A stretch of DNA of 64,000 bases from M3007 sp046296435 (GCA_046296435.1 JBKBLI010000007.1:12178-76177), one strand, 5' to 3'; counted from the stretch's first letter, positions 9,015 through 18,063 are shown. Numbers and translations are program-made. The notes: a model not told the origin generated them from the letters alone.

Positions 9015-9962
9015 ATGGCCAATCCCGGATCGGAATACGCCGCGCAAATCCGCGCCGAAGCCCAGCGCCTGGGCTTCTGGGCAGTGGGCTTCGCCAAAGT
9101 CGAAAGGCTGGACGCCGAAGCCCGACGGCTCGAACAGTGGCTCCGGCAGGGCGCTCATGGGCGCATGGCATACATGGCCAATCACTTCGATCTGCGCATC
9201 GACCCCACCCGACTGGTCCCCGGCGCCCAAACGGTCATCTGCCTGGCGTTCAACTACCACAATCCGGACAAACAACACGATCCTGAAGCGCCCAAAATCA
9301 GCCAATACGCCTACGGGCAGGATTATCACGAAGTAATTCGAGACAAACTCAAAGCCCTGCTCGAATTCATGCGCCAAAATATCGGCGATATCAACGGACG
9401 CTGCTTCGTAGATAGCGCCCCCGTCATGGAAAGGGTGTGGGCAGAGAGAGCAGGGCTTGGTTGGAACGGACGCCACACCCTCACCCTGCACCCGCGCCGC
9501 GGGTCGTACTTTTTCCTCGCCGAAATCATCTGCGACCTCGCGCTGCCCGCCGACGACCCCATCCGCGACCATTGCGGCTCCTGCCGGCGCTGTATCGACG
9601 CCTGTCCTACCGAGGCCATCAGTCCGCAGGGCTACTTCTTGGACGCCTCCAAGTGCATATCCTACCTCACCATCGAACTGCGCGAGGCCATACCCGACGA
9701 GTTTCGAGGCCGTATGGACAATTGGGCCTTCGGCTGCGATGTTTGTCAAGCCGTATGCCCTTGGAACCGCTTCTCAGAGCGCCACCGGGAGCCGGCTTTC
9801 GAGCCGCATCCCGATCTGTTGAGCATGAGTAAAAGGGAGTGGGTAGAGATGACGGAGGAGACTTTTGGGCGCGTTTTTCGCAAATCTGCCGTCAAACGCG
9901 CCAAATATGCCGGATTAAGCCGAAATATCCGTTTTTTGTACCCAGAACAAACGCAAACCTAA
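9015..9962 (+). CDS. queG: Epoxyqueuosine reductase
   Basis: Catalyses the last step of queuosine tRNA modification, reducing epoxyqueuosine with cobalamin and two [4Fe-4S] clusters. The 315-residue protein has the DUF1730-like N-terminal half (FAKVERLDAEARRLEQWL, GAHGRMAYM) and DSAPVMERVWAERAGLGW in the middle, near the catalytic aspartate. Then come two ferredoxin-like cysteine groups: CGSCRRCIDACPTEAI, and CDVCQAVCPWN with a preceding single Cys. The length is typical. A queD homologue lies at 47786-48196, so the pathway is represented twice in the window. The next gene starts 9 bp downstream, suggesting co-transcription with the protease/TIR gene. Confidence 0.95.
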   Translation: MANPGSEYAAQIRAEAQRLGFWAVGFAKVERLDAEARRLEQWLRQGAHGRMAYMANHFDLRIDPTRLVPGAQTVICLAFNYHNPDKQHDPEAPKISQYAYGQDYHEVIRDKLKALLEFMRQNIGDINGRCFVDSAPVMERVWAERAGLGWNGRHTLTLHPRRGSYFFLAEIICDLALPADDPIRDHCGSCRRCIDACPTEAISPQGYFLDASKCISYLTIELREAIPDEFRGRMDNWAFGCDVCQAVCPWNRFSERHREPAFEPHPDLLSMSKREWVEMTEETFGRVFRKSAVKRAKYAGLSRNIRFLYPEQTQT

Positions 9963-9971
9963 TCCCGCAAT

Positions 9972-11552
9972 ATGTCAGAACTCAACCATGCCATAGACGT
10001 ATATCTGGACCAAATACGCGCCCTGCTCGAAGCCGGCAACGTAGAGGAAGCGCTCCTTGCCATCAGAAACTTAGACGAGCGCACAGGATCAGGCGTCTGG
10101 AAAGACGTGACCATCGTATCAGGCAATTTCCACAACGCCAAAAAGGCGTTCGACAAGCAACTCATCGATTTCAAGGAATTCCAGATGCAATCGGCCAAAG
10201 CGCAAAACGCGTTGGCCAGCCTGATGGACGATATCCAAAGACGGGCGCTGCGCGACGCCAAACGCCACAATGTTGAGTCGCTCAATTTCGAAGTGCCCAC
10301 AGGGCAGGAGTTCGAAAAGATGATTGGCTCACGCGAAAACCTCGTCAGCGCCGGCTGGTTCGAAAACGCCATCCGGGCCATGCGGCCCGTGTGCCGCATT
10401 GTGCGCAGCGACGGCGAGCTGGGTACGGGATTCCTCACCCGCGACGGCTACATCTTCACCAACAACCACGTGCTGCCGTCGGCTGAAAAAGCCCGGGACG
10501 CACGCGTCGAATTCAATTACGAAACCGACGCTCAGGGCGTGACGCGCAGCCGCGTGTCCTACGAGATCGACCCGTCGGACTTTGTCACCAGCGACAAACA
10601 CGAACTGGACTTCAGCCGCATCAAACCCATCGATCGGGCCGACGCCCCGCTCTCGCAGTGGGGCTACGTAGAGTTCGATACCGAAGCCATACCGGCCAAA
10701 GGCGACTACCTCACCATCGTGCAGCACCCCCTCGGCGGCGAGAAAAAAATCGGCCTGCGCGGCGACGAAACCATCGGCGTGTGGAAACACTATGTGTTCT
10801 ACACCACCCATACCGAACCCGGTAGCAGCGGCTCGCCGGTATTCAACCAAAACTGGAAAGTCGTGGCCCTGCACCACGCCGGCCGCACCGATGCCGAGGG
10901 CGGCCTCCAGATCAACGAACAGGGCGAACGCCGCGGCGCCAACCGCGGCATCTTGTTTCGCAACATATTCGCCTACTTGGGCAACAGCAACCTACACAGC
11001 CCGGCTCGCGGCGACGCCCAGGGCGCCGAAAGCGCGAAAGGATTCGACCCATCCCCTACACCTGCTCCCATACCCACGCCTACCCCCAATCCCGCGCCCT
11101 CTCCCGGCCCGCCAATGGCGGCGCGGAGCGGGCCGCTCAAATTCGTCCTCGCCTACGACGTAGCCGACGCCGATGGGGCCAAACGCCTGCAAAAGCACCT
11201 CAACGTACTCAAACTGCAGAAAAAAATAGCCCTGTATGATGTGCATGCCGATCTGAAGTCGGGCGACGTCATGGCCGAAGCGCAGGCCCAAATGGCCGAC
11301 GCCGATTACTTGCTCATTCTGGTCAGCGCCGATTTCCTGGGATCCGACTGGCTCGGCCTGGCCCTTCAGGCTCAGGAGGGCCGCAAACCGCCCATCATTC
11401 CGATCCGACTCAACGAAGCCGTGTTGGATTATACGGGCTTAGAAAAATTGCGCACCCTGCCCACGCTCAACCGCGTGATTTCGCAATTCCCCAATCCTGA
11501 CGCAGGGTTTCTCGATGTGGTCAACGAACTGCGACGCCTTTTGCCTACCTGA
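9972..11552 (+). CDS. Effector-associated domain (EAD11-like), trypsin-like protease and TIR-like domain protein
   Basis: A 526-residue three-part protein. Residues about 10-92 are all-helical, with QIRALLEAGNVEEALLAI then a second helical hairpin. This fits effector-associated domain 11, an adaptor known from bacterial conflict systems. Residues about 130-335 form a trypsin-like serine protease with a visible triad: His166 (TNNHVLP), Asp213 (HELDFSRI) and Ser286 (PGSSGSPVF). A Pro-rich linker (about 358-382) leads to a TIR-like domain (389-520, FVLAYDVADADGAKRLQKHL, LILVSADFLGSDWLGLAL). The glutamate usual after the SDW segment in NAD-cleaving TIRs is not seen, so this TIR may only bind partners. 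There is no signal peptide, so it is cytoplasmic. It lies 9 bp after queG. Domain names are inferred by eye. Confidence 0.8.
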   Translation: MSELNHAIDVYLDQIRALLEAGNVEEALLAIRNLDERTGSGVWKDVTIVSGNFHNAKKAFDKQLIDFKEFQMQSAKAQNALASLMDDIQRRALRDAKRHNVESLNFEVPTGQEFEKMIGSRENLVSAGWFENAIRAMRPVCRIVRSDGELGTGFLTRDGYIFTNNHVLPSAEKARDARVEFNYETDAQGVTRSRVSYEIDPSDFVTSDKHELDFSRIKPIDRADAPLSQWGYVEFDTEAIPAKGDYLTIVQHPLGGEKKIGLRGDETIGVWKHYVFYTTHTEPGSSGSPVFNQNWKVVALHHAGRTDAEGGLQINEQGERRGANRGILFRNIFAYLGNSNLHSPARGDAQGAESAKGFDPSPTPAPIPTPTPNPAPSPGPPMAARSGPLKFVLAYDVADADGAKRLQKHLNVLKLQKKIALYDVHADLKSGDVMAEAQAQMADADYLLILVSADFLGSDWLGLALQAQEGRKPPIIPIRLNEAVLDYTGLEKLRTLPTLNRVISQFPNPDAGFLDVVNELRRLLPT

Positions 11553-11869
11553 AAAAGCGCGGAAACGCCGCAGCGCCGGGCCCGAAAAATGGCGAGAGGG
11601 TTCAGCGCGCGGGCGCGTCTCCGTCGTGTTCAAGTTTTAAAAAAACAAGCGCGAGGAGCGATAGAAAAAAACGAATGCAAGCAGGGTAAAGGCATACGCG
11701 CGTTCACCTTAGCGGCGCGCCCGGCTATAATATACAACAACGCCTGAACCTTGCGTCGCGGAAAGCGTTTGAAACGCTGCAAATCTCTGGCGCGCTCCTT
11801 TTTAGTTAACGGCAGCGATACCTTCGCGCGGCGTTTTAGCGTTTTTGAAAAAAAAGAAACTGAATAAGC
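11553..11869. other. Intergenic stretch without a gene
   Basis: About 317 bases. I see no coding frame, terminator or -7 box. A T5-G-A8 tract pair lies at 11842-11855, just before the next gene. Confidence 0.5.
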
Positions 11870-12340
11870 ATGACAAGGCTGAACCCATCTATGCGTTGTT
11901 TCAAAATACTCACTTTGTTTTTGGGGTCTTTCGTAGTGATGAGCGCTTGCGCGCAGCGGGTTGCCCCGCCTGCGCCCTCCGCTCCTGTCCCGCCGCCCGT
12001 TTCGTCGCCTGCCAGAACAGCGTTTGTTACCTGGGACAAATCATTCATTGCGCTGGGCAAGGTGAAGAAAGGCGAGAAGCGGGAGATGTTTTTTGAGTTT
12101 GTCAACACATCTGGTCAGGATATCAAGATCGATATTGTGGACGCTTGCGAGTGCACCACCCTAGAATTTCCGCGCGGTGTGATCCGGCCAGGGCAAAAAG
12201 GTCGTATCGAGGCCATTTTTGACAGCAAAGAAAAAACGGAGGACGAGACGATTGAGATCCGCGTGATTTTCGAAAACACCAATGCAGAGGGCATTCCATA
12301 TATTGAGACCCTTAGATATTCCTTTGAGTTGACGCAATGA
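11870..12340 (+). CDS. DUF1573-family lipoprotein
   Basis: A 156-residue predicted lipoprotein (MSAC lipobox, Cys27; an ATG at 11891 would give a more compact signal peptide). After a Pro-rich spacer, the body is one Ig-like DUF1573 domain: ITALGKVKKG-type start, FFEFVNTSGQDIKI, a CECTT motif and VIRPGQKGRIEAIFDS. DUF1573 proteins are common in Bacteroidota, are exported, and have no settled function. The stop overlaps the nth start by 4 bp (ATGA), which indicates translational coupling. Confidence 0.85.
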   Translation: MTRLNPSMRCFKILTLFLGSFVVMSACAQRVAPPAPSAPVPPPVSSPARTAFVTWDKSFIALGKVKKGEKREMFFEFVNTSGQDIKIDIVDACECTTLEFPRGVIRPGQKGRIEAIFDSKEKTEDETIEIRVIFENTNAEGIPYIETLRYSFELTQ

Positions 12341-13050
12341 GCAAAAAGACGCCGCCCCGCAAACGCGTCAGTCCAACCACGCGGGCCAAAGCAGACGCAA
12401 TCCTGGCGCAGTTGGATACACTCTACCCGGAGACGCCGATACCGTTGGACCATGAAGATCCCTACACCTTGCTGGTAGCGGTAGTCTTGTCCGCCCAATG
12501 TACCGACGAACGGGTCAATCAAGTCACGCCCGCGCTCTTTGCCCGCGCGCGTACGCCCGAAGACATGCTCAAGTTGAGCGTAGAGGAGATCCGCGAGATC
12601 ATTCGCCCTTGCGGCCTCTCCCCGACCAAATCCAAGGCGATCCGGGAGCTTTCGCAGATCATTGTCGAACAGCATGGCGGACGCGTGCCCGCGACCTTCG
12701 AGGCCTTGGAGGCCTTGCCGGGTGTCGGGCACAAGACGGCTTCGGTGGTCATGTCTCAGGCCTTTGGCGTGCCGGCTTTTCCGGTGGATACGCACATACA
12801 TCGTCTGGCGGCCCGTTGGGGCTTGAGCGACGGGTCGAGCGTGGAGCGCACCGAGCGCGACCTCAAAGCGGTTTTTCCTGAATTGAGCTGGAACAAACTG
12901 CACCTTCAGATCATCTTTTTTGGCAGGCAGTATTGCCCTGCTCGCGGTCACCAACCCGAAGCCTGCCCGATATGTTCCTGGGCCGGGGCCAAGGGCAAGG
13001 ACCGTGGCGCGAGCAAAGGGAGCGGGAAGAAGCTCAAGACAACTGCCTAA
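12337..13050 (+). CDS. nth: Endonuclease III (DNA glycosylase/AP lyase) with an incomplete FeS cysteine set
   Basis: Removes oxidised pyrimidines from DNA and cuts at the abasic site. The 237-residue protein has the helix-hairpin-helix LPGVGHKTA with catalytic Lys133 and the catalytic Asp151 in PVDTHIHRL. The [4Fe-4S] loop is unusual: Cys200, Cys210 and Cys213 are present, but the spacing is CX9CX2C instead of CX6CX2CX5C. The expected fourth Cys is absent from the SWAGAKGKDRG tail. The cluster may be altered or lost. It is coupled to the DUF1573 gene by a 4-bp overlap, and its 3' end overlaps the convergent gene at 13034 by 17 bp. Confidence 0.93.
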   Translation: MSKKTPPRKRVSPTTRAKADAILAQLDTLYPETPIPLDHEDPYTLLVAVVLSAQCTDERVNQVTPALFARARTPEDMLKLSVEEIREIIRPCGLSPTKSKAIRELSQIIVEQHGGRVPATFEALEALPGVGHKTASVVMSQAFGVPAFPVDTHIHRLAARWGLSDGSSVERTERDLKAVFPELSWNKLHLQIIFFGRQYCPARGHQPEACPICSWAGAKGKDRGASKGSGKKLKTTA

Positions 13051-14437
13051 GCAGCCATTCGCGCTCCATAAGCGGATTGGTTGTTTCGACCTGTTTGCGC
13101 AGGCGTTCGCGCTGCGACTTAGAGTAAGGGCGTAGGTGCAGCAGGCGGCGCATCATGCCGACGGTGTTTTTGTAAGCCGCTTTGCGCTCCGGATCAAGGG
13201 CCTCTTTGCGTTTGAGATAGATGCGCAGGCTATCGAGCAACGATTCGAAGGCATCGTATTCATCCTCCTCGTAGTAGATTTTGAGCAACATGGTTTTGGC
13301 GATGATGTTGAGCAGCATGTCGTCGTATTCGAAGCTGCGCAGAAGCACCTGTGCCCTGGCGTAGTCCCCTTTTTCGAAATAAATACGCGAGAGGTTAAAG
13401 TTGACGATGCTTTCGCGCTCCTTTTCGTCAGTCAGGTAAGTTTGGTAGCGCTTCACGAAGTCCTCGGCAAAGGAGAAGTCGCGGCTTTTGAGCGCAAAAG
13501 CGACAGCGTTGCCAAAGAGATACCGGTTGAGCGGTCTGAGGGTGCCGTTCTCCAAACCCCTTTGGTATATCCTCAGCGCGCGCTTGCTATATTCCGTAAA
13601 TCCTTTGTTTACCTTAGCCACGCAGAAATTGAGTCCTGCCTGATAGAGCGAGCGCAGTTCGTCGGCGGGAAATCGGGTTTCGCCTTCTTCGAGCACGATG
13701 CGTTCGAAGTCGTCAAAATAGTGGTCGCCTTCCGGTTGGGAGAGCGCCTGCCAGGCATTGTAATAAGGCGCGATGGCCTCTGTTTGGAGTAGGTCGGGGT
13801 GGTTGGCCACGTGCCGCAGCGACTCCTCAAGCAGGTCGAAGCGGTAGTGCGCTTTTTGATATACCCGCCGGTGGGCGGTCATGGCGGTGCTGATCTGGAG
13901 TTTTTCGGCAATAAACCATTTGTTGAGCGCGTCGGCGGTTTCTTGCAGGTTTACCGGTGCGTTTTGGGTGATGCTCATGAGGTATTCGTACTCTTCCAGT
14001 TCGAAGTAGTAGCGGTTGCGCAGGTAGTAGCTGTTGCGCAGCGCTTGTTTTTCTAAGTATTCCTCGCCGAGTCTGTGGGCTTGCCGATATGCTTTGCTGA
14101 GGCGGCGGTTACGGAATATTTTGCACAAAATCAGTTGAAAGTCAACCGGATCGTTACTCAGGTGAGCGAACACGAGGAATTCCTCGATCGCTTTGAGCAG
14201 GAAATACATCACCTGCCGCATGTAGGCGTCGTCGTAAGGCTTATCCGGAAAGATGGCCTTCCATGCTTTTTCTTTGTCCAGATCGGTCTGTTGTAAATGG
14301 CCTTTGACCAAAAAAGTAAAAAGATTGCGTACATCCTCTCGCTGGTTGTGCGACGGCGATTGTAAAAACTTGTTGATGTCGCGAATTTCCTTTTTATTCA
14401 ACGAGGCGATGATCTCAGTCAGAATACTTTTTTGCAT
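13034..14437 (-). CDS. Hypothetical helical-repeat protein
   Basis: A 467-residue, almost wholly alpha-helical protein without signal peptide or membrane segment. Many charged helix pairs (YLMSITQNAPVNLQET, FNLSRIYFEKGDYARAQVLL) look like TPR-like repeats, clearest in the C-terminal third. I do not recognise a named family. I chose the ATG at 14437 (MQKSILTEIIASL) because a -7 box ends 22 bp upstream; the open frame extends to 14569 but that part has no sensible protein. It may be a cytoplasmic scaffold. Its tail overlaps the convergent nth tail by 17 bp. Confidence 0.8.
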   Translation of the reverse strand: MQKSILTEIIASLNKKEIRDINKFLQSPSHNQREDVRNLFTFLVKGHLQQTDLDKEKAWKAIFPDKPYDDAYMRQVMYFLLKAIEEFLVFAHLSNDPVDFQLILCKIFRNRRLSKAYRQAHRLGEEYLEKQALRNSYYLRNRYYFELEEYEYLMSITQNAPVNLQETADALNKWFIAEKLQISTAMTAHRRVYQKAHYRFDLLEESLRHVANHPDLLQTEAIAPYYNAWQALSQPEGDHYFDDFERIVLEEGETRFPADELRSLYQAGLNFCVAKVNKGFTEYSKRALRIYQRGLENGTLRPLNRYLFGNAVAFALKSRDFSFAEDFVKRYQTYLTDEKERESIVNFNLSRIYFEKGDYARAQVLLRSFEYDDMLLNIIAKTMLLKIYYEEDEYDAFESLLDSLRIYLKRKEALDPERKAAYKNTVGMMRRLLHLRPYSKSQRERLRKQVETTNPLMEREWLLRQLS

Positions 14438-14458
14438 AGCTATGAATATTTTTTTCAA

Positions 14459-14466
14459 CAAAGGTA
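14459..14466 (-). promoter_or_regulatory. -7 box TACCTTTG for the helical-repeat gene
   Basis: Reverse-strand match to TANNTTTG, 22 bp upstream of the ATG at 14437. It supports that start. Confidence 0.6.
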
Positions 14467-14479
14467 GTTTTTCTTGTGG

Positions 14480-14498
14480 TTTTTTTTTGTTAAAAAAA
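14480..14498. repeat. T9-GTT-A7 palindrome
   Basis: T-tract/A-tract inverted repeat in the divergent gap between 14437 and 14666. Confidence 0.6.
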
Positions 14499-14665
14499 GT
14501 ATAAAGCACGAGTGTGGCTGCGAAAACGTGCATAAAATCGAGTGATCGGCACAAAAAGTTGTTCAACAAATGTGTTTTTTTGTCTTTTTAGGGTGTCGCC
14601 GCTCGCCGCACCTTTGTATCGTCAAAAAGAACTTGCCGCTAAAATGGCGACTAATCCAAATCTCT

Positions 14666-17600
14666 ATGACAAAGTTTGTAAGCTCGCTTAGTCTTTTGTT
14701 TGTGTGCGCCCTGCTCTCTGCGCAGGGTTGGGATAGGGTATTCCCCAGCATAGGCGGCGAGGAAGCCAGAGCTGTAGCGCCCACTCAGGACGATGGGTTT
14801 ATTCTTGCAGGTTCGTATAGTTATGGCCAACAAATTTATGTGGTAAAGACAGATGCCGACGGCAATCGCCAATGGGCGCGTAATTATCCGATCGGCGTAT
14901 TGGGCATTTGTAATGCAGTTGCGCAAGACGCCCAAGGAAACTTTTTCTTTGGCGGCGAGATGGATACCCTTGTGGGCGTTTTCAAACGGCGCAATTTCTT
15001 TTTGGTTAAGACGGATGTATTGGGCAAACCCATTTGGCAAAAAAACTATGGTACGGCAGATCGCGAAGTAGGCAGCGATATGCTTCTATTGGACGACGGA
15101 GGCATATTGATGTGCGGTCACAGAGAACAAGCTGACGGTAGCGAAGTTATCTTGCTGTTGCGCACCGACGCCGACGGCAACGTCTTGTGGTTCAAGACGG
15201 TGGGCGCACCCGGCAATAAGAAAAANNNNNNNNNNNNNNNNNNNNNNNNNNNNNNNNNNNNNNNNNNNNNNNNNNNNNNNNNNNNNNNNNNNNNNNNNNN
15301 NNNNNNNNNNNNNNNNNNNNNNNNGATCAGAAGCATCACCCGGGCAACCAACGGCGATTTTGTGCTTTGCGGCGAGATCAAACAGAGCCTCGTTTCCGAT
15401 TTCAATGCCTTGGTGGCGCGCATTAGCGCCGACGGGGATCTGGTGTGGGAGAAATCTTACAATCTAAATTCGACGCAAGGACAGCCTGGCGATGAGTTTG
15501 GCCGTCGGGTTATATCTGTTGACAATGGTCAGAATTTCGTCATTGCCGGCCGAACAAACAGCACTTCGCCCGGATTGGGCGGATTTGTGATGAAAATCAC
15601 CTCTGACGCTACGAATGTCCCTATCTGGAGTACGGTCATCCCGGAAGCCGATTTATTTGGTTTGACCGCCGACAGAACTGGAGGTTTCTACGTTACCGGA
15701 GCGCGGGAAGTCAGCGCAACCCTGGGCGACCTGATTTTGGTCCGTCTCAGCGAGGCGGGTCAGATCATCTGGGAAAAAATCACCGGTCGGGCCGGCCCCG
15801 ATCAGGGTAACGCCGTGATCAGCGACAAATATGGCGGCGCCGTAGCCGTCGGCTATTCTGAGCCGTTTGTGCTTCCTACCGGCGAGCAATTCTTCTACAT
15901 GGTGCGCGCCGATGCCGAGGGTCAGGTGTTTACGAGCAAGGTAAAAGGAAAGGTATTTTTTGATCTGAACAACAACTGCGCCTTCGACGCCAACGAAAGC
16001 GGGCTGCGCAATTGGATCGTCAAGGTAAGCAATGCCGCAAACACATTTACCTATTACACGATAAGTAACGCCGCCGGCGATTACGCTATGGAGTTGGATA
16101 CCGGCGATTATACGCTTAGCCTGCTGAATGCCAACAACAATTGGGCGCCCTGCTCGCCGTTGACGACTTTCAATGTGCCGCTGTTGTTCGATTCCGTAGA
16201 GGTCAATATTCCCATCCGCAGCCTGACTCCTTGTCCGTACAATGAGATTGACGTGCTCACGCCCGTGCTGCGCCGCTGCGCAAGCAATGTTTACACCGTC
16301 AATTATTGCAATACGGGCGACGTGGTTTCGGAAAATACGAAGGTGATTGTAGCGCTCGACGATGCGTTTGACTTTCAGAGCAGTTCCATTCCGGTTGCTT
16401 CGCAATCCGGTCAGGAATATACTTTTGATATTGGCGCGCTTCAGCCCGGACAATGCGGCAGATTTACGATCACTGCGTTTTTGAGCTGCAATTCAATAGC
16501 GGGGCAGGCTTATTGTGTCAAAAGCCGAATTACGCCCGACGCGTTTTGTCAACCCGGAGGATGGAACGGCGCCTATGTGGAGGCGCGGGGCGAGTGCGTA
16601 GGCGGCTCGGTGCGCATGTACCTGCGCAACAAAGGCGTCAATCCTACTTCGGATGTGGTCGAATTTGTAATAGCCGACGATGTGGTGATGTTAGTCCCAC
16701 CCAGTTCGTCGTTCAGCATACTGGATCCCGGACAAGAAGTGCAGGTTTGGTCAGGCGATGCCGACGGCTCGACCATTCGCATTATCGCTACGCAAGAGTC
16801 GACGTTTCCGGGGCTGAGCATGCCTACCGCCGCCGTAGAGGGCTGCGTGGCGCAGGCAGGCGATCCATTCAACACAGGTTTTTACACCATGTTCCCGGAA
16901 GACGACCGATTACCTTTTGTGGAGTACGATTGTCAGGAAGTCAGCGATACCGATTTTAATCCGAGTATTTTTAAGAGAGGCCATCCCAAAGGCTATGGCG
17001 CTGAGCGCTATGTCGATTCCAGCACCGAACTGGAATATTTAATCTACTTTAAAAACACGACCAACCAAACCGTCGGCTCAGTTATCGTAAGAGATACCCT
17101 TCCGACTGTGCTTGATCCGGGCAGTGTGATCCCCGGATCGGGAAGTCACGACTTTGGATTCAGCGTCTATGGCGACGGAATCGTACAATTTGAGTTTGCC
17201 AATATCAACCTTCAACCTGATGCTGAGGGATGGGCCAACTTCCGCGTTCGTCCTTATCCTAACGAGATCTGCGGCGCGGCGATTTCGCGGAACAAAGCTT
17301 CGGTCAATTTCGATTTTGAGCAAACGCTGTTGACCAACGAGGTGAAGCATACGATTTGCGCTTTCGACAGTTTTGTAGTAGTCTCAACGCTTGGTCCAGA
17401 GTTTGGCGGCGCCGCGTTGCGGGTATATCCCAATCCCGCAGGCGAGTTTGCGTTATTTGATTTGTCGGACTTGAAATCGGCCGACTACGGTAGCTTTCAA
17501 TTGACCTGTTTTGATCTGACAGGACGTGTGCTCACGCAGGTAAGGTTTACCGATGCCGTGCTGCGCATTCCGGGTGCGAGTCTGGGCGGCGGCGGGGGCG

Positions 17601-17668
17601 TCTATTATCGATTGAACGACCGCGAAGGCCGAGTCCTGAGTTCAGGTATGCTGTTGATTGTCCGATAA
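14666..17668 (+). CDS. Large secreted protein with T9SS C-terminal sorting domain
   Basis: Exported protein of 1000 codons as written, about 967 if the N run is not real sequence. The ATG at 14666 gives a signal peptide ending LLSAQG. Residues about 25-420 hold repeated GSYSYGQQIYVVKTDADGN-like units, typical of a beta-propeller. After that come a SdrD B-like segment (KGKVFFDLNNNCAFDANESG), DUF11-like beta-sandwiches (FKNTTNQTVGSVIVRDTLP), and a C-terminal type A sorting domain (LRVYPNPAGEF ... SGMLLIVR). T9SS would deliver it across the outer membrane. A run of 99 N at 15226-15324 interrupts the propeller without shifting the frame. The target or ligand is unknown. Confidence 0.88.
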   Translation: MTKFVSSLSLLFVCALLSAQGWDRVFPSIGGEEARAVAPTQDDGFILAGSYSYGQQIYVVKTDADGNRQWARNYPIGVLGICNAVAQDAQGNFFFGGEMDTLVGVFKRRNFFLVKTDVLGKPIWQKNYGTADREVGSDMLLLDDGGILMCGHREQADGSEVILLLRTDADGNVLWFKTVGAPGNKKXXXXXXXXXXXXXXXXXXXXXXXXXXXXXXXXXXIRSITRATNGDFVLCGEIKQSLVSDFNALVARISADGDLVWEKSYNLNSTQGQPGDEFGRRVISVDNGQNFVIAGRTNSTSPGLGGFVMKITSDATNVPIWSTVIPEADLFGLTADRTGGFYVTGAREVSATLGDLILVRLSEAGQIIWEKITGRAGPDQGNAVISDKYGGAVAVGYSEPFVLPTGEQFFYMVRADAEGQVFTSKVKGKVFFDLNNNCAFDANESGLRNWIVKVSNAANTFTYYTISNAAGDYAMELDTGDYTLSLLNANNNWAPCSPLTTFNVPLLFDSVEVNIPIRSLTPCPYNEIDVLTPVLRRCASNVYTVNYCNTGDVVSENTKVIVALDDAFDFQSSSIPVASQSGQEYTFDIGALQPGQCGRFTITAFLSCNSIAGQAYCVKSRITPDAFCQPGGWNGAYVEARGECVGGSVRMYLRNKGVNPTSDVVEFVIADDVVMLVPPSSSFSILDPGQEVQVWSGDADGSTIRIIATQESTFPGLSMPTAAVEGCVAQAGDPFNTGFYTMFPEDDRLPFVEYDCQEVSDTDFNPSIFKRGHPKGYGAERYVDSSTELEYLIYFKNTTNQTVGSVIVRDTLPTVLDPGSVIPGSGSHDFGFSVYGDGIVQFEFANINLQPDAEGWANFRVRPYPNEICGAAISRNKASVNFDFEQTLLTNEVKHTICAFDSFVVVSTLGPEFGGAALRVYPNPAGEFALFDLSDLKSADYGSFQLTCFDLTGRVLTQVRFTDAVLRIPGASLGGGGGVYYRLNDREGRVLSSGMLLIVR
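15226..15324. other. Run of 99 N inside the T9SS cargo gene
   Basis: Deleting exactly the N run joins GNKK to KIRSIT in frame, with no residue obviously missing. Confidence 0.95.
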
Positions 17669-17984
17669 AGAGACATTCCAATTATTGATTTATACAGGTC
17701 TGGGTATTTTGCTCCGGCCCCAGACGGCAAGATCGCTCCATCCACCCCCCCTTGCTCTGGCCCGCGCCTTCTTCCCTCAACCGATCTGGCGATTGCCGTT
17801 TTGTGTTTTAATCCGCCCATCCAATTGTTTTTTTAATCCGATTTGTTGCTGTTTTAATCCGCCCGAAAGCAAATTGTTAAAAGAACGCCGAAGCCATTGA
17901 AACTCCCATGAGCGGGTTGATGCCGCTGCGTAATCATACAGCAACAAAAGCCATATGCCCGTAACGACGGGCTTCAAATTACTC
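17669..17984. repeat. Intergenic stretch with three TTTTAATCCG direct repeats
   Basis: No gene is seen. TTTTAATCCG starts at 17807, 17831 and 17852; the first and third copies extend to TTTTAATCCGCCC. Spacings are 24 and 21 bp. The function is unknown; it could be an operator array or chance. Confidence 0.5.
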
Positions 17985-18023
17985 GAGTCATGCGCGTTCA
18001 CCTCGCGCATGGCTCTTTTTTTG
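17985..18023 (+). terminator. Rho-independent terminator
   Basis: GAGTCATGCGCG (17985-17996) pairs with CGCGCATGGCTC (18004-18015), with one T-G pair, and is followed by eight Ts. It lies over 300 bp after the preceding gene and just before the aldehyde dehydrogenase promoter. Confidence 0.8.
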
Positions 18024-18037
18024 TTGGTGAAAACCTG

Positions 18038-18045
18038 TATTTTTG
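18038..18045 (+). promoter_or_regulatory. -7 box TATTTTTG for the aldehyde dehydrogenase gene
   Basis: Matches TANNTTTG, 18 bp before the ATG at 18064. Confidence 0.55.
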
Positions 18046-18063
18046 CCGCCTAAAACAATTCGC

